From DASTDH01 sp035601575 (GTDB lineage: Bacteria > Verrucomicrobiota > Verrucomicrobiia > Chthoniobacterales > JAFAMB01), in assembly GCA_035601575.1 (NCBI GenBank), contig DATNNZ010000065.1, forward strand, positions 1 to 35,655: a DNA stretch of 35,655 nt, in the 5' to 3' direction. Both the position numbers and the translations under genes were made by a program. Within the stretch, counting starts at the first letter, position 1, and each line of letters begins with the position of its first letter. The notes below the pieces were generated by a model. That model worked only from the letters and a program-made list of their open reading frames with translations, was not told where the DNA came from and made no database searches. Below are positions 24,484 through 31,624 of the stretch, one piece after another.

Positions 24484-24525
24484 CCTCTCACCATTCACCT
24501 CTTACCCTTTGTCATTTGTGATTCG
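24484..24525. repeat. Composite heptamer array overlapping the aguA stop
   Basis: Units CCTCTCA, CCATTCA, CCTCTTA, CCCTTTG, TCATTTG, TGATTCG keep a strict 7-base period. The aguA stop (TGA on the minus strand, 24512-24514) and its last codons lie inside the array. The order CTCTCA-type then TTTGTCA-type recurs loosely at 28505-28554. Confidence 0.75.
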
Positions 24526-25576
24526 CTTCGAGCGCCGGCTGCTGCTGCGTAAGACAATGAAACGCGCCGAGTCCCCAAACCAACGCGCGGCTATCAATCG
24601 GAACTATTTTCCGGCCGGGGAAACATTTTTTTAATATGGATGAAGCTTTGCGATCCGTCGGCGTACCAAAAACCGGCAGCAGCACTACTTTATTGGCGAT
24701 ATAGAAATTAGCGTAACTGGCTGGTAAACGCCTCGCCTCCCGCTCTATCCGAGGCGGCATTGGCAAAGGTATTATTTCTAGCGCCGAACCGTCCGCCAGC
24801 CTTACCGCTTGGAGGAGTTCCAGGTTTTTCTGGAGTGGTTCGCAGTTAGAATCTTTCGGATCTTTCTCCAGCGCGGTTACGACCACATTGGGCGCAACAA
24901 AGCGGGTGATATCATCAATGTGACCGTCCGTATCATCGCCTTCGATTCCATCGCCCAACCAGACAATTTGCCTAACCCCGAGGTAATCGCGCAGCGCTTG
25001 TTCGATTTCCGCCTGCGAACGATTCGCGTTTCGATTCGGATTAAGCAAACAAGATCCGGTTGTGAGCAGTGTGCCTGCTCCGTTCACATCGACGGACCCA
25101 CCCTCCAATATCAGCTTGGGATAGTAGACCGGCAATTTGAGTTGTTCCGCTACTTTTGTCGGTACTACCTCATCCAAATCATACGGCGGATATTTGCCAC
25201 CCCAGGCGTTGTAATCCCAGTCGACCACTGCCGCTCGAGGTTCTTTGTCGCGCACAATGAAAATGGGTCCATGATCTCTGCACCAAGGCTCATTGGTCGG
25301 GATCTGGAAAAATTCGACATGCGATATATCAATGTCTTTGAGAATGAATCGGATGCCATGCTCGTGGTCATGATCCGCCACGTTGATCCGGACTTTTTCT
25401 GATCCACGCAGAACATCCACCATCTGAACGAATACCGGCATCACCTCGTCGTAGGCGTCTGGAAAGCTGATACCCTCGCGTCGCGGCCAAGAGAGCCAGG
25501 TAGCCTCGTGCGGCTCCCATTCCGCCGGCATTCGATAGCCCATCGAAGCAGGCAATTCTGTTGTGAAATTACTCAT
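24512..25576 (-). CDS. aguA: Agmatine deiminase
   Basis: 354 residues. It hydrolyses agmatine to N-carbamoylputrescine and ammonia. It belongs to the guanidine-modifying peptidyl-arginine-deiminase-like fold: PAEWEPHEATWLSWPRR at the N-terminus, TNEPWCRDHGPIFIV, NAWGGKYPPYDLDE, LEGGSVDVNGAGTLLTT, GIEGDDTDGHIDDITRFV, and the nucleophilic cysteine C341 in GLGAFHCLTQQQP. It starts at the ATG at 25576, 22 bases downstream of aguB, whose product acts next; the pair forms an operon for putrescine synthesis from arginine-derived agmatine. The last residues (EANHK) and the stop are encoded by a heptamer array. Confidence 0.94.
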   Translation of the reverse strand: MSNFTTELPASMGYRMPAEWEPHEATWLSWPRREGISFPDAYDEVMPVFVQMVDVLRGSEKVRINVADHDHEHGIRFILKDIDISHVEFFQIPTNEPWCRDHGPIFIVRDKEPRAAVVDWDYNAWGGKYPPYDLDEVVPTKVAEQLKLPVYYPKLILEGGSVDVNGAGTLLTTGSCLLNPNRNANRSQAEIEQALRDYLGVRQIVWLGDGIEGDDTDGHIDDITRFVAPNVVVTALEKDPKDSNCEPLQKNLELLQAVRLADGSALEIIPLPMPPRIEREARRLPASYANFYIANKVVLLPVFGTPTDRKASSILKKCFPGRKIVPIDSRALVWGLGAFHCLTQQQPALEANHK

Positions 25577-25598
25577 GAGAAATGAAACCCTAAAAACC

Positions 25599-26471
25599 CT
25601 AATCGATGAAGCGCTTGGTCAACTCGGCATAGGCGTCGATCCGCCGATCCCGAAGAAAAGGCCAATGAGTGCGTTGCACATCGATCAACGATAGATCGAC
25701 ATCCGCCAGCAGAACCTCTTCCTCCGCCAAACTTCCCTTGGCAATGAGTTTTCCCGCTGGATCGGACACAAAACTTTGTCCCCAGAATTCAAGTCCAGGA
25801 CCGCCGTCGGGTGCCTCGTGTCCCACGCGATTCGGCACCGCAACATAGCATCCGTTGGCAATTGCGTGTCCCCTTTGAACGGTCTCCCACGAAATATGCT
25901 GGCGCTCGCCATATTGTTCCTTTTCTGAAGGATGCCACCCGATCGCCGTCGGATAGAAAAGGATTTCAGCACCTTGCAGCGCCGTTAGGCGGGCTGCTTC
26001 CGGATACCATTGATCCCAACAGACCAGGACGCCTAACTTTCCATACTGAGTGTTCCAGGAATGGAAACCGAGATCGCCAGGCGCGAAATAAAATTTTTCG
26101 TAAAACAGAGGGTCGTCCGGAATGTGCATTTTCCGGTACTTACCCAGGAGCTTTCCATCAGCGTCAATGACCACTGCAGTATTGTGATAAAGACCAGCCG
26201 CACGTCTTTCAAATAACGAAGCGATAATGACCAAATCCAGTTCCGCCGCCAACTTTCCCAATAGTTCCGTAGTCGGTCCGGGAATCTCCTCGGCAAATTG
26301 GAAATACTTGTGATCTTCGACCTGGCAAAAATACACCGTCCGGAAAAGCTCCTGGAGACAGACGATTTTAGTGCCCTGCGCAGCGGCTTGCCGGATCAAC
26401 TGGATCGCCTTGTCTAGATTCTCCGGCGGATTCGGCGAACACCGCATCTGAATGAGCCCTATCCTCAACAT
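25599..26471 (-). CDS. aguB: N-carbamoylputrescine amidase
   Basis: 290 residues, nitrilase superfamily. It hydrolyses N-carbamoylputrescine to putrescine, CO2 and ammonia. The Glu-Lys-Cys triad is visible: E41 in IVCLQELFRT, K114 in GKYRKMHIPDD, and C151 in KLGVLVCWDQWYPEAAR. FEQ-type binding strings such as YFCQVEDHKYF and ILFYPTAIGWHPSEKE are typical of AguB. It is upstream of aguA on the same strand with a 22-base gap. The start is the ATG at 26471. The upstream interval (26472-26661) is shared divergently with the cyclophilin gene and contains degenerate heptamers. Confidence 0.94.
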   Translation of the reverse strand: MLRIGLIQMRCSPNPPENLDKAIQLIRQAAAQGTKIVCLQELFRTVYFCQVEDHKYFQFAEEIPGPTTELLGKLAAELDLVIIASLFERRAAGLYHNTAVVIDADGKLLGKYRKMHIPDDPLFYEKFYFAPGDLGFHSWNTQYGKLGVLVCWDQWYPEAARLTALQGAEILFYPTAIGWHPSEKEQYGERQHISWETVQRGHAIANGCYVAVPNRVGHEAPDGGPGLEFWGQSFVSDPAGKLIAKGSLAEEEVLLADVDLSLIDVQRTHWPFLRDRRIDAYAELTKRFID

Positions 26472-26564
26472 TCCATTCCTTATGTTGGAACTATTCCCAT
26501 CGCAAAGAATGATTTGTGAAAATTAAGGATGAACCACGAATGGACGCGGACTGTCCATTTTCAA

Positions 26565-26599
26565 TTTGTCATCGGTCATTGGTAATCTGTCATCATTCG
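26565..26599. repeat. Degenerate heptamer array of the TTTGTCA family
   Basis: TTTGTCA, TCGGTCA, TTGGTAA, TCTGTCA, TCATTCG keep a 7-base period in the gap between the divergent aguB and cyclophilin genes. Just upstream, ACCACGAATGGACGCGGA resembles another widespread short repeat. Nothing else is evident in 26472-26661. Confidence 0.75.
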
Positions 26600-26661
26600 C
26601 AAACAGACAATGCTTCGTTACATTTAAGCAGAATCATTTGGATTCCCCTGAGCCTGAGCGA

Positions 26662-27225
26662 ATGTCAATTATGCTCAACGATATCCGGATTATTATTCAC
26701 ACCGCGAAAGGCGACTTGGAAGCGACCTTGATTCCGGCGGATGCACCGATCGCGGCAGCAAATTTTCTCAATCTTGCTCAACGCAAATTTTATGATGGAC
26801 TGATCTTTCATCGGGTTGTTCCCGCTTTTGTGATCCAGGGTGGTGATCCGGCGGGAACCGGTCGAGGTGACCCCGGCTATCGCTTCGAGAACGAACCTCG
26901 AAAATCACTCTCGCATGAAACGATTGGCATCCTGGCGATGGCCAACGCGGGTCCTGACACTAACGGGTCGCAATTTTATGTCACCCTCGCCCCACTCAAC
27001 CCTGCGCATGTGAAAATGCTGGATGATGGTTACACGATTTTCGGCCGGCTTACCAAAGGCATAGAAATCGCCAACCAAATCGCGCAAGGAGACAAAATCT
27101 CCTCGGTTACGGTCCTTGATCCGGTTGAACCGCTCTTCCAGAACCAGAAAGAACGGTTGCAAGAGTGGAACAAGATCCTTGATCGCAAATTCGGCTCTCG
27201 CCTCCCCCCAGCCACGGCAGTGTAG
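26662..27225 (+). CDS. Cyclophilin-type peptidyl-prolyl cis-trans isomerase
   Basis: 187 residues. It catalyses cis-trans isomerisation of X-Pro bonds during folding. Cyclophilin motifs: TAKGDLEATLIPADAPIAAA, NFLNLAQRKFYDGLIFHRVV with the catalytic arginine, FVIQGGDPAGTGRGDPGY, and ILAMANAGPDTNGSQFYVTL. There is no signal peptide, so it should act in the cytosol. A C-terminal extension of about 30 residues (LFQNQKERLQEWNKILDRKF) is helical and charged. The frame opens at 26566 in repeats; the ATG at 26662 (MSIMLNDIRIIIHT) is preferred, with ATG 26671 as an alternative. queA begins 42 bases after its stop. Confidence 0.92.
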   Translation: MSIMLNDIRIIIHTAKGDLEATLIPADAPIAAANFLNLAQRKFYDGLIFHRVVPAFVIQGGDPAGTGRGDPGYRFENEPRKSLSHETIGILAMANAGPDTNGSQFYVTLAPLNPAHVKMLDDGYTIFGRLTKGIEIANQIAQGDKISSVTVLDPVEPLFQNQKERLQEWNKILDRKFGSRLPPATAV

Positions 27226-27229
27226 TGGC

Positions 27230-27257
27230 GCATCGGCCATCGGTTGTCTGTTATTGG
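27230..27257. repeat. Degenerate heptamers before queA
   Basis: GCATCGG, CCATCGG, TTGTCTG, TTATTGG follow a 7-base period between the cyclophilin stop and the queA GTG at 27268. They resemble a mix of the GGCTATC and TTTGTCA families. Confidence 0.5.
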
Positions 27258-27267
27258 TCCTCATCTC

Positions 27268-28248
27268 GTGAGCATTCGCACGGAAGACTACAATTACGAT
27301 CTTCCCAAAGAGTTGATTGCGCTGCGGCCACCGTCTGCCCGTGGTGACTCCAAGCTGATGTTGATCGATCGGCGACGCGAAAACATCACCCATCATCATT
27401 TTCGCGAACTCATCGATCTCGTTACACCGGAAGAGTTGCTGGTTTTGAACAACACCAAAGTGATCCCGGCTCGCATCAGGTTCCAAACTCGCAACGCAGA
27501 AATCTTTCTTCTTCGCCCGATCGACAATTGGACCTGGCGCTGCCTGGTCCGACCCGGACCTTGGTTTACGGTCGGCCGCAAGTTTGTCGAACCACGATTC
27601 CGCGGCGAGGTCACCGCTATTTTTGAAAATGGTGATCGCCAAATTCGATTTTCCGATCCCTTGGATCTGGAACAGGCCGGGGAGATGCCGTTGCCGCCCT
27701 ACATCGAGCGCGAACCAGACGCCTCCGATACGGAGCGATACCAAACTGTCTTCGCGTCCACTGCCGGTGCCGTCGCTGCACCGACCGCGGGTCTCCATTT
27801 TTCACAAGAGCTGCTCCAACAACTCCAGCACGAGTTCATTACACTTCATGTTGGGGTCGGTACGTTTAAGCCGGTGAAAACGGATCTCATCTCCGATCAC
27901 GAGATGCATGCGGAATCCTTTGCAATCGAGTCGACCGCCGCACGCCAGATTAATGAAGCGCAAAAGATTTTGGCCGTCGGAACCACCACCGTTCGTACGT
28001 TGGAAACATTGATGCAGAACCACGGCCGAATTGTTCCCGGTCCGGGACAGACGAACATATTCATCTATCCCCCGTTTGAATTCCGACGAGTCGACAGTTT
28101 GCTCACCAATTTCCATCTGCCAAAATCAACGCTGCTGATGTTGGTTGCCGCCTTCGCCGGTCGCGAATTCATTCTCGAAGCCTATCGCCAAGCCATCGCT
28201 GAACGATATCGATTCTTTAGTTACGGCGATTGCATGCTGATCCGCTGA
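27268..28248 (+). CDS. queA: S-adenosylmethionine:tRNA ribosyltransferase-isomerase
   Basis: 326 residues. It adds the epoxycyclopentane ribosyl group from S-adenosylmethionine to preQ1 in tRNA to make epoxyqueuosine. Conserved strings: YDLPKELIALRPPSARGDSKLM, LLVLNNTKVIPARIRF, AAPTAGLHFSQELL, HVGVGTFKPVKTDLISDHEMH, AVGTTTVRTLETL, and TNFHLPKSTLLMLVAAFAGRE near the C-terminus. The frame opens with a TTG at 27244 inside heptamers; the GTG at 27268 (VSIRTEDYNYDLP) matches the family start. The stop is immediately followed by the TTGGCGG heptamer array. Confidence 0.95.
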   Translation: MSIRTEDYNYDLPKELIALRPPSARGDSKLMLIDRRRENITHHHFRELIDLVTPEELLVLNNTKVIPARIRFQTRNAEIFLLRPIDNWTWRCLVRPGPWFTVGRKFVEPRFRGEVTAIFENGDRQIRFSDPLDLEQAGEMPLPPYIEREPDASDTERYQTVFASTAGAVAAPTAGLHFSQELLQQLQHEFITLHVGVGTFKPVKTDLISDHEMHAESFAIESTAARQINEAQKILAVGTTTVRTLETLMQNHGRIVPGPGQTNIFIYPPFEFRRVDSLLTNFHLPKSTLLMLVAAFAGREFILEAYRQAIAERYRFFSYGDCMLIR

Positions 28249-28319
28249 ATGGCGTTTGGCGGTTGGCGGTTGGCGGTTGGCGGCGCTACCGGCGCTACCG
28301 GCGTTCCCGGCGTTTCACC
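28249..28319. repeat. Heptamer array (TTGGCGG)x4 joined to nonamers (CGCTACCGG)
   Basis: ATGGCGT and then four exact TTGGCGG units (28256-28283) begin directly after the queA stop. They run without a gap into nonamers CGCTACCGG, CGCTACCGG, CGTTCCCGG, CGTTTCACC (28284-28319). A repeat of two different periods is thus abutted base to base. Confidence 0.9.
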
Positions 28320-28328
28320 CCGAAGGGG

Positions 28329-28476
28329 TACCAGAACTTAGCCCAGGCAGCTGCCGGATCGCAGCCACGTGTTACGATAGGTACGTGCTCAAAGCTACTC
28401 GGGCGCGCCGACGTGTCCTCCATAGCTTCGGCGAAGGAGGAAGCTTGCGCAGGGCGGCCTGGGCTAAGTTCTTGTA
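28329..28476. repeat. 148-bp element with 20-bp inverted ends, containing core copy C
   Basis: Left end TACCAGAACTTAGCCCAGGC (28329-28348) and right end at 28457-28476 are reverse complements at 19 of 20 positions. Core repeat copy C (28408-28444: GCCGACGTGTCCTCCATAG then CTTCGGCGAAGGAGGAAGC) lies inside. The left end is part of the CCCCGAAGGGG motif repeat also seen at 23198. No coding sequence is supported in 28249-28561. It resembles a miniature inverted-repeat element; no flanking target duplication is obvious. Confidence 0.7.
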
Positions 28477-28519
28477 CGCCTTGGCCCGCATTTCCCTATT
28501 CCGGTTCACCCTCACGCAA

Positions 28520-28554
28520 TTTGTCATTTGTCATTTGTCAGCTGTCATCCGGTT
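28520..28554. repeat. Heptamer array (TTTGTCA)x3 plus GCTGTCA, TCCGGTT
   Basis: Three exact TTTGTCA units are followed by GCTGTCA and TCCGGTT. The array ends 8 bases before the stop codon of the FabG-like gene (28562-28564 on the minus strand). Confidence 0.85.
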
Positions 28555-28561
28555 TTCCGGC

Positions 28562-29326
28562 CTACAGCGTGCGCAACACCGTTGCCGCAGCCACTTGGCC
28601 GCCGTCTGCTGGAATTACCTGACCGGTAATCCAGCGCGATTGGTCTGACGCAAGAAACAGCACCACATCAGCGATGTCATCGGGTAACCCCATTCGCCGG
28701 AGCGCCACACCGCGCAAAACCGTCTCTCGATTCGGCATGTGTTGGGCGCTCATCTCGGTGTCGATCAACCCTGGGGACACCGAGTTCACCGTGATTCCGC
28801 GAGGACCAAGCTCGATCGCCCAACTGCGCGCGAGCGCGTCGACCGCAGCTTTGGATGCGGCGTAAAGCGAAGCATTCAATCCGGGGAACCGCGCAGCCGC
28901 CGAAGAAATGTTAATGATCTTCCCATTCCGCGATTTGGTTCGGCGAACAAATTCCCGCGTCGCAATGATCAAGGAAGTAACATTCACTGTGAGGACGCGC
29001 TGAATGTCCTCCAGCTCCACACTTTCCAAAGCGTCCCCACCAAAAATTCCGGCATTATTGATCAGTATGTCTAGTTTTTCGGCTCGGCCGCCCAGCCGCT
29101 CAAAGAGCTCGACCACCGACTCTGGCTCCAGCAGGTCCGCCACGAGAAATTCCGCCTTGCCACCCTCACTCCGAATTTCATCGGCAACCTTCTGCCCGAC
29201 CTCGGCGTTTCGACTCCCATGGATAAAGACCTCGGCTCCATGCATCGCCAGCTTGCGTGCAATCGCGGCGCCAATTCCACGCGATGATCCGGTTACCAGT
29301 GCAGTTCGATTCTCAAGATTATTCAC
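28562..29326 (-). CDS. FabG-like short-chain dehydrogenase/reductase
   Basis: 254 residues, classical SDR. NAD(P)-binding TGSSRGIGAAIA near residues 12-23, DILINNAGIFG, and the Ser-Tyr-Lys catalytic set in INISSAAARFPGLNASLYAA followed by SKAAVDALAR. The C-terminal PGLIDTEM and DQSRWITGQVIPADGG are typical of 3-oxoacyl-ACP reductase-like SDRs. It could reduce an acyl-ACP, a sugar or a steroid-like alcohol; substrate not determinable, and no fatty-acid genes are adjacent. The frame opens at 29443 through a nonamer array; I chose the GTG at 29326 (VNNLENRTALVTG), with a GTG at 29335 as alternative. Neither has a clear Shine-Dalgarno. Confidence 0.85.
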   Translation of the reverse strand: MNNLENRTALVTGSSRGIGAAIARKLAMHGAEVFIHGSRNAEVGQKVADEIRSEGGKAEFLVADLLEPESVVELFERLGGRAEKLDILINNAGIFGGDALESVELEDIQRVLTVNVTSLIIATREFVRRTKSRNGKIINISSAAARFPGLNASLYAASKAAVDALARSWAIELGPRGITVNSVSPGLIDTEMSAQHMPNRETVLRGVALRRMGLPDDIADVVLFLASDQSRWITGQVIPADGGQVAAATVLRTL

Positions 29327-29361
29327 CAAAAACACTCGATCAGTCCATGGGAATGACAAGT

Positions 29362-29436
29362 AGCAACGCCGCTGGTAGCGCCGGTAACGCCGGTAACGCG
29401 GGAGTGCCGGGGGTACTGAGAGTGCCGGCAACGGTG
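29362..29436. repeat. Nonamer array, GGTAACGCC orientation
   Basis: AGCAACGCC and, after three extra bases, GGTAGCGCC, GGTAACGCC, GGTAACGCG, GGAGTGCCG, GGGGTACTG, AGAGTGCCG, GCAACGGTG. It lies between the FabG-like start and the four-helix-bundle gene. Its orientation is opposite to the array at 29933-30022. Confidence 0.85.
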
Positions 29437-29545
29437 ACAACAAAACTGTAACGCCTCTAGTGTCAGGAACGGGGTTACTCTAATCGTACGAATGGAAGCT
29501 AAGCTCAGCAGTCACATAAAGTAACGTTAAAGAATATTGTTTTAT

Positions 29546-29920
29546 ATGGCGCTGCGTGATCGGATGAAGCGATTTGCCGTTCGGGTCTTCAATCTTATCG
29601 ATCATATTCCAGACACTCCAAAGGGCCGCGTGATCCAACGTCAGCTGGCCGCCGCTGCATCATCCGCAGCAGCAAACTACAGAGCGGCTCAACGATCCCG
29701 GTCTCGGGCGGAATTCATCTCCAAACTGAGCACTACCTTCGAGGAAACAGATGAGTCAATTTTTTGGATGGAAATGCTCGTGGACACCGGAATGATTCGC
29801 CAACGACGCGTTAGCAGTCTTCAAACAGAAGCCGGTGAACTTTGTGCAATTATCGTAGCTTCCCGTAACACAGCCCGAAAGAACCTGAGATCTCAAACAG
29901 AAGGACAGCAGAAGGCTTAA
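29546..29920 (+). CDS. Four-helix-bundle protein (S23 / 23S rRNA intervening-sequence protein family)
   Basis: 124 residues, all predicted helical. Family-like features: LRDRMKRFAVRVFNLIDHIP, then VIQRQLAAAASSAAANYRAA (the conserved QL..SA.S...N..EA-type region), RSRAEFISKLSTTFEETDES, FWMEMLVDTGMI, and a final helix with SLQTEAGELCAIIVASRNTA. Such proteins are encoded inside 23S rRNA intervening sequences in some bacteria but also stand alone; their function is unknown, nucleic-acid binding being suspected. The ATG at 29546 is preferred over an in-frame TTG at 29537. The gene is flanked on both sides by nonamer arrays in opposite orientation, which hints at a mobile or module-like character. 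Confidence 0.8.
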   Translation: MALRDRMKRFAVRVFNLIDHIPDTPKGRVIQRQLAAAASSAAANYRAAQRSRSRAEFISKLSTTFEETDESIFWMEMLVDTGMIRQRRVSSLQTEAGELCAIIVASRNTARKNLRSQTEGQQKA

Positions 29921-29932
29921 GCTGAGCACCTT

Positions 29933-30022
29933 ACCGTCGCTACTAGCGTTCCACGCGTTCCCGGCGTTCCACGCGTTCCCGACGTTACTGGCACTACCGG
30001 CGCTACTGGCACTACCGGCGTT
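29933..30022. repeat. Nonamer array, 10 units, GGCGTTACC orientation
   Basis: Ten consecutive 9-base units without interruption: ACCGTCGCT, ACTAGCGTT, CCACGCGTT, CCCGGCGTT, CCACGCGTT, CCCGACGTT, ACTGGCACT, ACCGGCGCT, ACTGGCACT, ACCGGCGTT. A higher-order alternation (CCACGCGTT/CCCGGCGTT; ACTGGCACT/ACCGGCGCT) suggests duplication of two-unit blocks. It lies between the four-helix-bundle gene and the antiporter. Confidence 0.92.
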
Positions 30023-30061
30023 TCGCAATTGTCATATGCCACCGCCCGTGGAGAATAAGCC

Positions 30062-31291
30062 GTGCACCATGAAATCGGGTTAATTTCGACCATCGCGTTC
30101 GGCTTACTCTATGCTTTGATTGGCGGCTACGCTGCCAAGCGAGTGGGCCTGCCGCCGCTTGTCGGCTATCTTTTAGCCGGCGTTATGGTTGGACCATATA
30201 CGCCCGGATTCGTGGCGGACGCCAAGCTGGCTCCTCAACTGGCGGAGATCGGCGTCATTCTGTTGATGTTCGGGGTCGGGATGCATTTTTCGCTCCGTGA
30301 CCTTCTGGCCGTTCGCAACGTCGCCCTACCTGGCGCCCTCCTCCAAATCCCCTTTGCGGTCGCGCTGACGTGCGTCGTAACACGTCTGTGGGGTTGGAGT
30401 CTTGGTCCTAGTTTGATTATCGGTTTGGCTCTCTCCGTGGCGAGCACAGTCGTACTGCTTCGCGCATTGGAAACGCACGGCATTTTGGACTCGACAAGCG
30501 GTCGAATTGCAATCGGTTGGCTTGTTGTCGAGGACATCGTCACAGTCTTAATTCTGGTGCTCCTGCCGGCGCTGGCTGACTCATTGCACGGGCAACCGGT
30601 CAGCATGGTCTCCGCAGACCACAATCCAGCCACTGGCCAATTACTATTACCAATCGGTATCCTCCTTGGTAAATTCCTCGGATTCATCTTGTTCATGCTG
30701 CTGATTGGTGCGCGCCTGTTGCGCTGGCTTCTGGAGCGCGTGGCTGCCACCAACTCTCGGGAGCTCTTCACTCTTGCCGTAGTCGTCGCAGCGATCGGTA
30801 TCGGCTTTGGTGCATCCGAGTTATTCGGACTCTCCTTTGCTCTTGGTGCGTTCGTTGCCGGCCTTGTCGTGGGCGAGTCGGACCACCACCATCGAGCAGC
30901 AACGGAGTTGCAGCCGCTCCAAGACGCGTTCGCCGCTCTGTTCTTTGTGGCCATGGGCATGCTTTTTGACCCCAGTATTCTTGTTCGAGAGCCGCTACGG
31001 GTTCTGGCGGTGGTCGCGATCATTGTCCTTGGCAAGTTCGTGGTGACTTTTTTGATCGTCCGTCTGCTTCGTTATCCGACCGGCACCGCTCTGACCATTG
31101 CTGCCGGCTTGGCGCAAATCGGAGAATTCTCCTTTATTCTGGCCGAAGCTGCCGTGACTTTGCGGTTGCTCCCGGCCGAGGGTCAGAGTCTCATCGTCGC
31201 TGGCGCTCTTCTCTCGATCGCTTTGAATTCCTTCCTGCTCTACGCAGCCGAAGCCATTCAGAATCGAATCGCTTCGCCCGTGTCAGCGTGA
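30062..31291 (+). CDS. YbaL-like CPA2 cation:proton antiporter lacking the RCK domain
   Basis: 409 residues, a polytopic inner-membrane protein with about 12 helices. It follows the YbaL/Kef pattern closely: PPLVGYLLAGVMVGPYTPGF, LAEIGVILLMFGVGMHFSL, ALSVASTVVLLRALETHGI, IAIGWLVVEDIVTVL, SRELFTLAVVVAAIGIGFG, and LAQIGEFSFILAEAA. The protein stops after the transport domain (LYAAEAIQNRIASPVSA), without the C-terminal nucleotide-binding RCK/TrkA-N domain that E. coli YbaL carries, so gating by NAD(H) or nucleotides would be absent or supplied in trans. The start is GTG at 30062 with GGAG 11 bases upstream, one of the better ribosome-binding sites in this window. Confidence 0.9.
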   Translation: MHHEIGLISTIAFGLLYALIGGYAAKRVGLPPLVGYLLAGVMVGPYTPGFVADAKLAPQLAEIGVILLMFGVGMHFSLRDLLAVRNVALPGALLQIPFAVALTCVVTRLWGWSLGPSLIIGLALSVASTVVLLRALETHGILDSTSGRIAIGWLVVEDIVTVLILVLLPALADSLHGQPVSMVSADHNPATGQLLLPIGILLGKFLGFILFMLLIGARLLRWLLERVAATNSRELFTLAVVVAAIGIGFGASELFGLSFALGAFVAGLVVGESDHHHRAATELQPLQDAFAALFFVAMGMLFDPSILVREPLRVLAVVAIIVLGKFVVTFLIVRLLRYPTGTALTIAAGLAQIGEFSFILAEAAVTLRLLPAEGQSLIVAGALLSIALNSFLLYAAEAIQNRIASPVSA

Positions 31292-31510
31292 AGCTTTCAG
31301 CGCTATCGTTCGGAGGAAAGGTCCAACGCCAAGACCTCATCGCAACGCCTACCGGGCAGCTTGGTTTTTGATGAAGGCAAGCCTCGGCCGACAAGTCCAC
31401 CCTCGCCTGGAGGTTCCGCCCGCTAACTCGGCGCGCCAGCCAATCACCGTTTGCCGTTTCCGGCGCTCCTCTCGGCTATTGGCTATTGGCTATTGGCTAT
31501 TGCGTAGGCC
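31292..31510. other. Non-coding interval with heptamer array (GGCTATT)x4
   Basis: I find no supportable gene between the antiporter stop and the small minus-strand ORFs. Four exact GGCTATT units occupy 31474-31501, the same unit family as the inverted array at 8951-9014. The frames crossing it give repetitive LLAIGYWLL-type peptides and are not genes. Confidence 0.8.
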
Positions 31511-31612
31511 CTATTTCCTCCTCTTCGGTCCGTTTAACGCTTGCTCGAGAGCAAACATTGCGAAAGCGACGATGGCATAGACCACGAATTGTCCGAGGTA
31601 GAAATAGATCAT
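31511..31612 (-). CDS. Candidate 33-residue single-pass membrane peptide
   Basis: An ATG at 31612 opens a 33-codon frame: starts MIYFYLGQFVVYAIVAFAM, then FALEQALNGPKRRK. The first ~23 residues form one membrane helix; the tail is basic, which would set the C-terminus in the cytosol. It follows the 27-codon ORF by 12 bases. I do not recognise it. The composition resembles tiny accessory subunits of membrane complexes, but that is only an analogy. No clear ribosome-binding site. Confidence 0.4.
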   Translation of the reverse strand: MIYFYLGQFVVYAIVAFAMFALEQALNGPKRRK

Positions 31613-31624
31613 GGATCAGGAAAC

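Noticed and set aside
26905..27798. 297-codon frame antisense to cyclophilin and queA
   Set aside because: Spans two well-supported genes on the other strand and has no recognisable motif.
28230..28648. 130-codon frames between queA and the FabG-like gene
   Set aside because: Composed of heptamers, nonamers and the inverted-end element; two frames give equally repetitive peptides.
29933..30022. CRISPR array
   Set aside because: Units are 9 bases without spacers; no array in the window has 20-40 base repeats with unique spacers, and no cas gene is present.
30235..31035. 266-codon frame antisense to the antiporter
   Set aside because: Low-complexity Arg/Ser/Thr-rich translation, a shadow of the strongly recognisable plus-strand gene.
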